A DNA stretch of 33,105 nucleotides from an uncultured Alphaproteobacteria bacterium (GTDB lineage: Bacteria > Pseudomonadota > Alphaproteobacteria > Rs-D84), in assembly GCA_934232895.1 (NCBI GenBank), contig CAKQGH010000010.1:1-33105 (forward strand), in the 5' to 3' direction. The position numbers were made by a program, and so were the translations under genes. The number at the start of each line of letters is the position of its first letter. Positions within the stretch are counted from its first letter, which is position 1. A model generated the notes under the pieces. It did not search any database and was not told the DNA's origin. It saw nothing but the letters and a program-made list of their open reading frames with translations. Below are positions 32,162 through 33,105 of the stretch, one piece after another.

Positions 32162-32866
32162 CTATTGTTCGTCCATTGTCATGTCGGGCACATTTGCCAC
32201 ATGGGTATGTGCCGCCAAGTAATCTTCCAATTCGCGGAATATGGCATTTTGTGCCAATTGCACCTGGAGCCCCAAGAACCCGACAATTAAACTGCCCCCC
32301 AGGCCCATCAGCGACCCGGTAAATGCAACTGCCATACCGTGCAATGGTTTTGCCAGACCCGTCTGCATTGTGGTCATGGCGTTTACATCGGTGAAATCCA
32401 GACTGCCAATTAAATCGGCAAAACCACCAATGGTTGAAATCAGTCCCCAAAATGTGCCCAGCAACCCCAAAAATATCAGTGTATTCGTTATATACCGAAT
32501 GGATTCACGTGCATCATCAAATCGCACCAATATTGTGTCCATCATATCACGCAATGTTGCCGACGATATGCGCATTGGCCGCAGACGCAGCATCATCGCA
32601 ACCGGTCGCAGCAACACCGGCGGCAATGGCATATTGCGCCGCCCGGTCAAATATGCACGCAGCCAGCGATATTCCGGCAATAATTTGAACATGTGCACAA
32701 ATGCCAGCCCAATACCAAATAATGTTGTGCCAATAATGACGCCGTTTAACCATATATTAGATGTCGCGACACGCAAAAATTGGTCATGAAACAGTATCAG
32801 CCCCGCTGCAACCAATGCAGTCAACGCCGCCATTCTGTTAAGATTTGCATGAAACTGGTGTGTCAT
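32162..32866 (-). CDS. MotA/TolQ/ExbB-like proton channel protein
   Basis: A 234-residue inner-membrane protein. Hydrophobic helices lie near 13-30 and 37-60; after a basic cytoplasmic region (RPVAMMLRLRPMR) two further helices appear with the family blocks TLIFLGLLGTFWGLISTIGG and AFTGSLMGLGGSLIVGFLGLQ. It should assemble with the single-helix partner encoded next, forming a proton-conducting stator-like unit. ATG 32866 is chosen over the upstream in-frame start because the promoter (-10 at 32893-32888) lies inside that extension, and a GAGAG site precedes it. First gene of the operon. Confidence 0.9.
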   Translation of the reverse strand: MTHQFHANLNRMAALTALVAAGLILFHDQFLRVATSNIWLNGVIIGTTLFGIGLAFVHMFKLLPEYRWLRAYLTGRRNMPLPPVLLRPVAMMLRLRPMRISSATLRDMMDTILVRFDDARESIRYITNTLIFLGLLGTFWGLISTIGGFADLIGSLDFTDVNAMTTMQTGLAKPLHGMAVAFTGSLMGLGGSLIVGFLGLQVQLAQNAIFRELEDYLAAHTHVANVPDMTMDEQ

Positions 32867-32887
32867 ATAATCTCTCTGTTTGGTTAA

Positions 32888-32917
32888 ATGATAGTAAATT
32901 TTGCAAAATAATGTCAA
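32888..32917 (-). promoter_or_regulatory. Promoter of the proton-channel/OmpA-like operon
   Basis: On the minus strand TTGACA (32917-32912), 18 bp, TATCAT (32893-32888). Confidence 0.72.
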
Positions 32918-32953
32918 GCGGGTAATGCGCACATTTTCACAATGAAAAATTAC

Positions 32954-32982
32954 TTGATTTTATTAAAAAAATCGGCATAATT
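32954..32982 (+). promoter_or_regulatory. Promoter of rpsF
   Basis: TTGATT (32954-32959), 17 bp, ATAATT (32977-32982), predicting a leader of about 50 nt. Confidence 0.5.
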
Positions 32983-32993
32983 GGCGATGTCCT

Positions 32994-33014
32994 GCTGGCA
33001 CATGGGGTGTCGGC
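32994..33014 (+). promoter_or_regulatory. Leader hairpin of rpsF
   Basis: GCTGGCAC (32994-33001) pairs fully, with two G-U pairs, with GTGTCGGC (33007-33014), loop ATGGG. It could be a site for S6 or S6:S18 autoregulation, as known for rpsF leaders in other bacteria; the known motif was not verified here. Confidence 0.35.
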
Positions 33015-33038
33015 TGATTAAACCATAGGAAAATATAA

Positions 33039-33105
33039 ATGGCTTACTATGAAAGCGTCTTGGTTTTCCGCCAGGACTTGACCGAACCGCAGGTCAAAGA
33101 AAAAG
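33039..33105 (+). CDS. rpsF: 30S ribosomal protein S6, 3' end beyond window
   Basis: The first 22 codons (MAYYESVLVFRQDLT, then EPQVKEK) match the N-terminal beta strand and start of helix 1 of ribosomal protein S6, a 30S platform protein that binds 16S rRNA with S18. The ribosome-binding site AGGA lies 8-9 nt before ATG 33039. The rest of the gene, and the rpsR expected next, lie outside the window. Confidence 0.8.
   Translation, partial: MAYYESVLVFRQDLTEPQVKEK

Noticed and set aside
31017..32866. Flagellar motor stator MotAB
   Set aside because: Domain order fits, but no flagellar gene is nearby, and cell-wall-acting TolQ/ExbB-like systems have the same layout.
1..33105. CRISPR array, insertion sequence or prophage
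   Set aside because: No regularly spaced identical repeats, no transposase, integrase, terminase or capsid gene is visible; only short tandem repeats and one small palindromic insertion are seen.

Overview
The window looks like part of the chromosome of a host-associated, probably uncultured alphaproteobacterium, possibly gut-dwelling. The evidence is Gram-negative envelope genes (two autotransporters, a proton-channel/OmpA-like pair, MscS), bacterial housekeeping genes (infA, rpoA, rplQ, the start of rpsF), and a secreted choloylglycine-hydrolase homologue. Standard code 11 is used, with TGA as a real stop. The taxonomic placement is inference from the look of the proteins, not a computed result.

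Layout. 1-1.2 kb: AT-rich pair of genes, the 3' part of a HaeIII-like restriction endonuclease and an unknown partner, ending near the 3' side of a tRNA-Gln(CTG). 1.75-4.2 kb: periplasmic Ntn-hydrolase and a DUF1015 protein with a strong palindrome at its transcription start. 4.3-4.6 kb: a strongly structured, promoter-driven, terminated RNA that I cannot assign to a known class. 4.7-7.5 kb: Pmp-like beta-helix autotransporter. 7.5-16.1 kb: large exported cysteine-rich proteins on both sides of infA. 16.2-17.0 kb: MscS channel. 17.0-22.1 kb: translationally coupled three-gene minus-strand operon of more cysteine-rich exported proteins. 22.3-26.8 kb: a lipoprotein-like coiled coil and an ankyrin/pseudo-subtilase autotransporter. 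26.9-29.3 kb: a small unknown gene, then rpoA and rplQ, each followed by copies of one repeat; the first copy carries a nested palindromic insertion. 29.6-32.9 kb: a repeat-rich exported protein and a MotA/TolQ/ExbB-OmpA pair. 33.0 kb: start of rpsF.

The main novelty candidate is a family of exported cysteine-rich proteins spread over three transcription units. At least five of them share a four-cysteine module, C-x6-C-x(4 or 6)-C-x6-C, with an aromatic residue near the last Cys. It looks like a disulfide-stapled helical hairpin. Several members also carry Gly/Ala-rich hydrophobic segments and S/T/A-rich spacers. A second type of Cys module (C..W..C.I..C..GY..C) occurs five times in one 868-residue partner. 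With the autotransporters and the proton-channel/OmpA pair, most of the window is devoted to the cell envelope and surface.

Regulation seen in the sequence: most units have good sigma70-type promoters (TTGNNN, 16-18 bp, TATNNT) and intrinsic terminators. Housekeeping genes that are often clustered (infA, rpoA-rplQ, rpsF) are scattered among surface-protein genes here.
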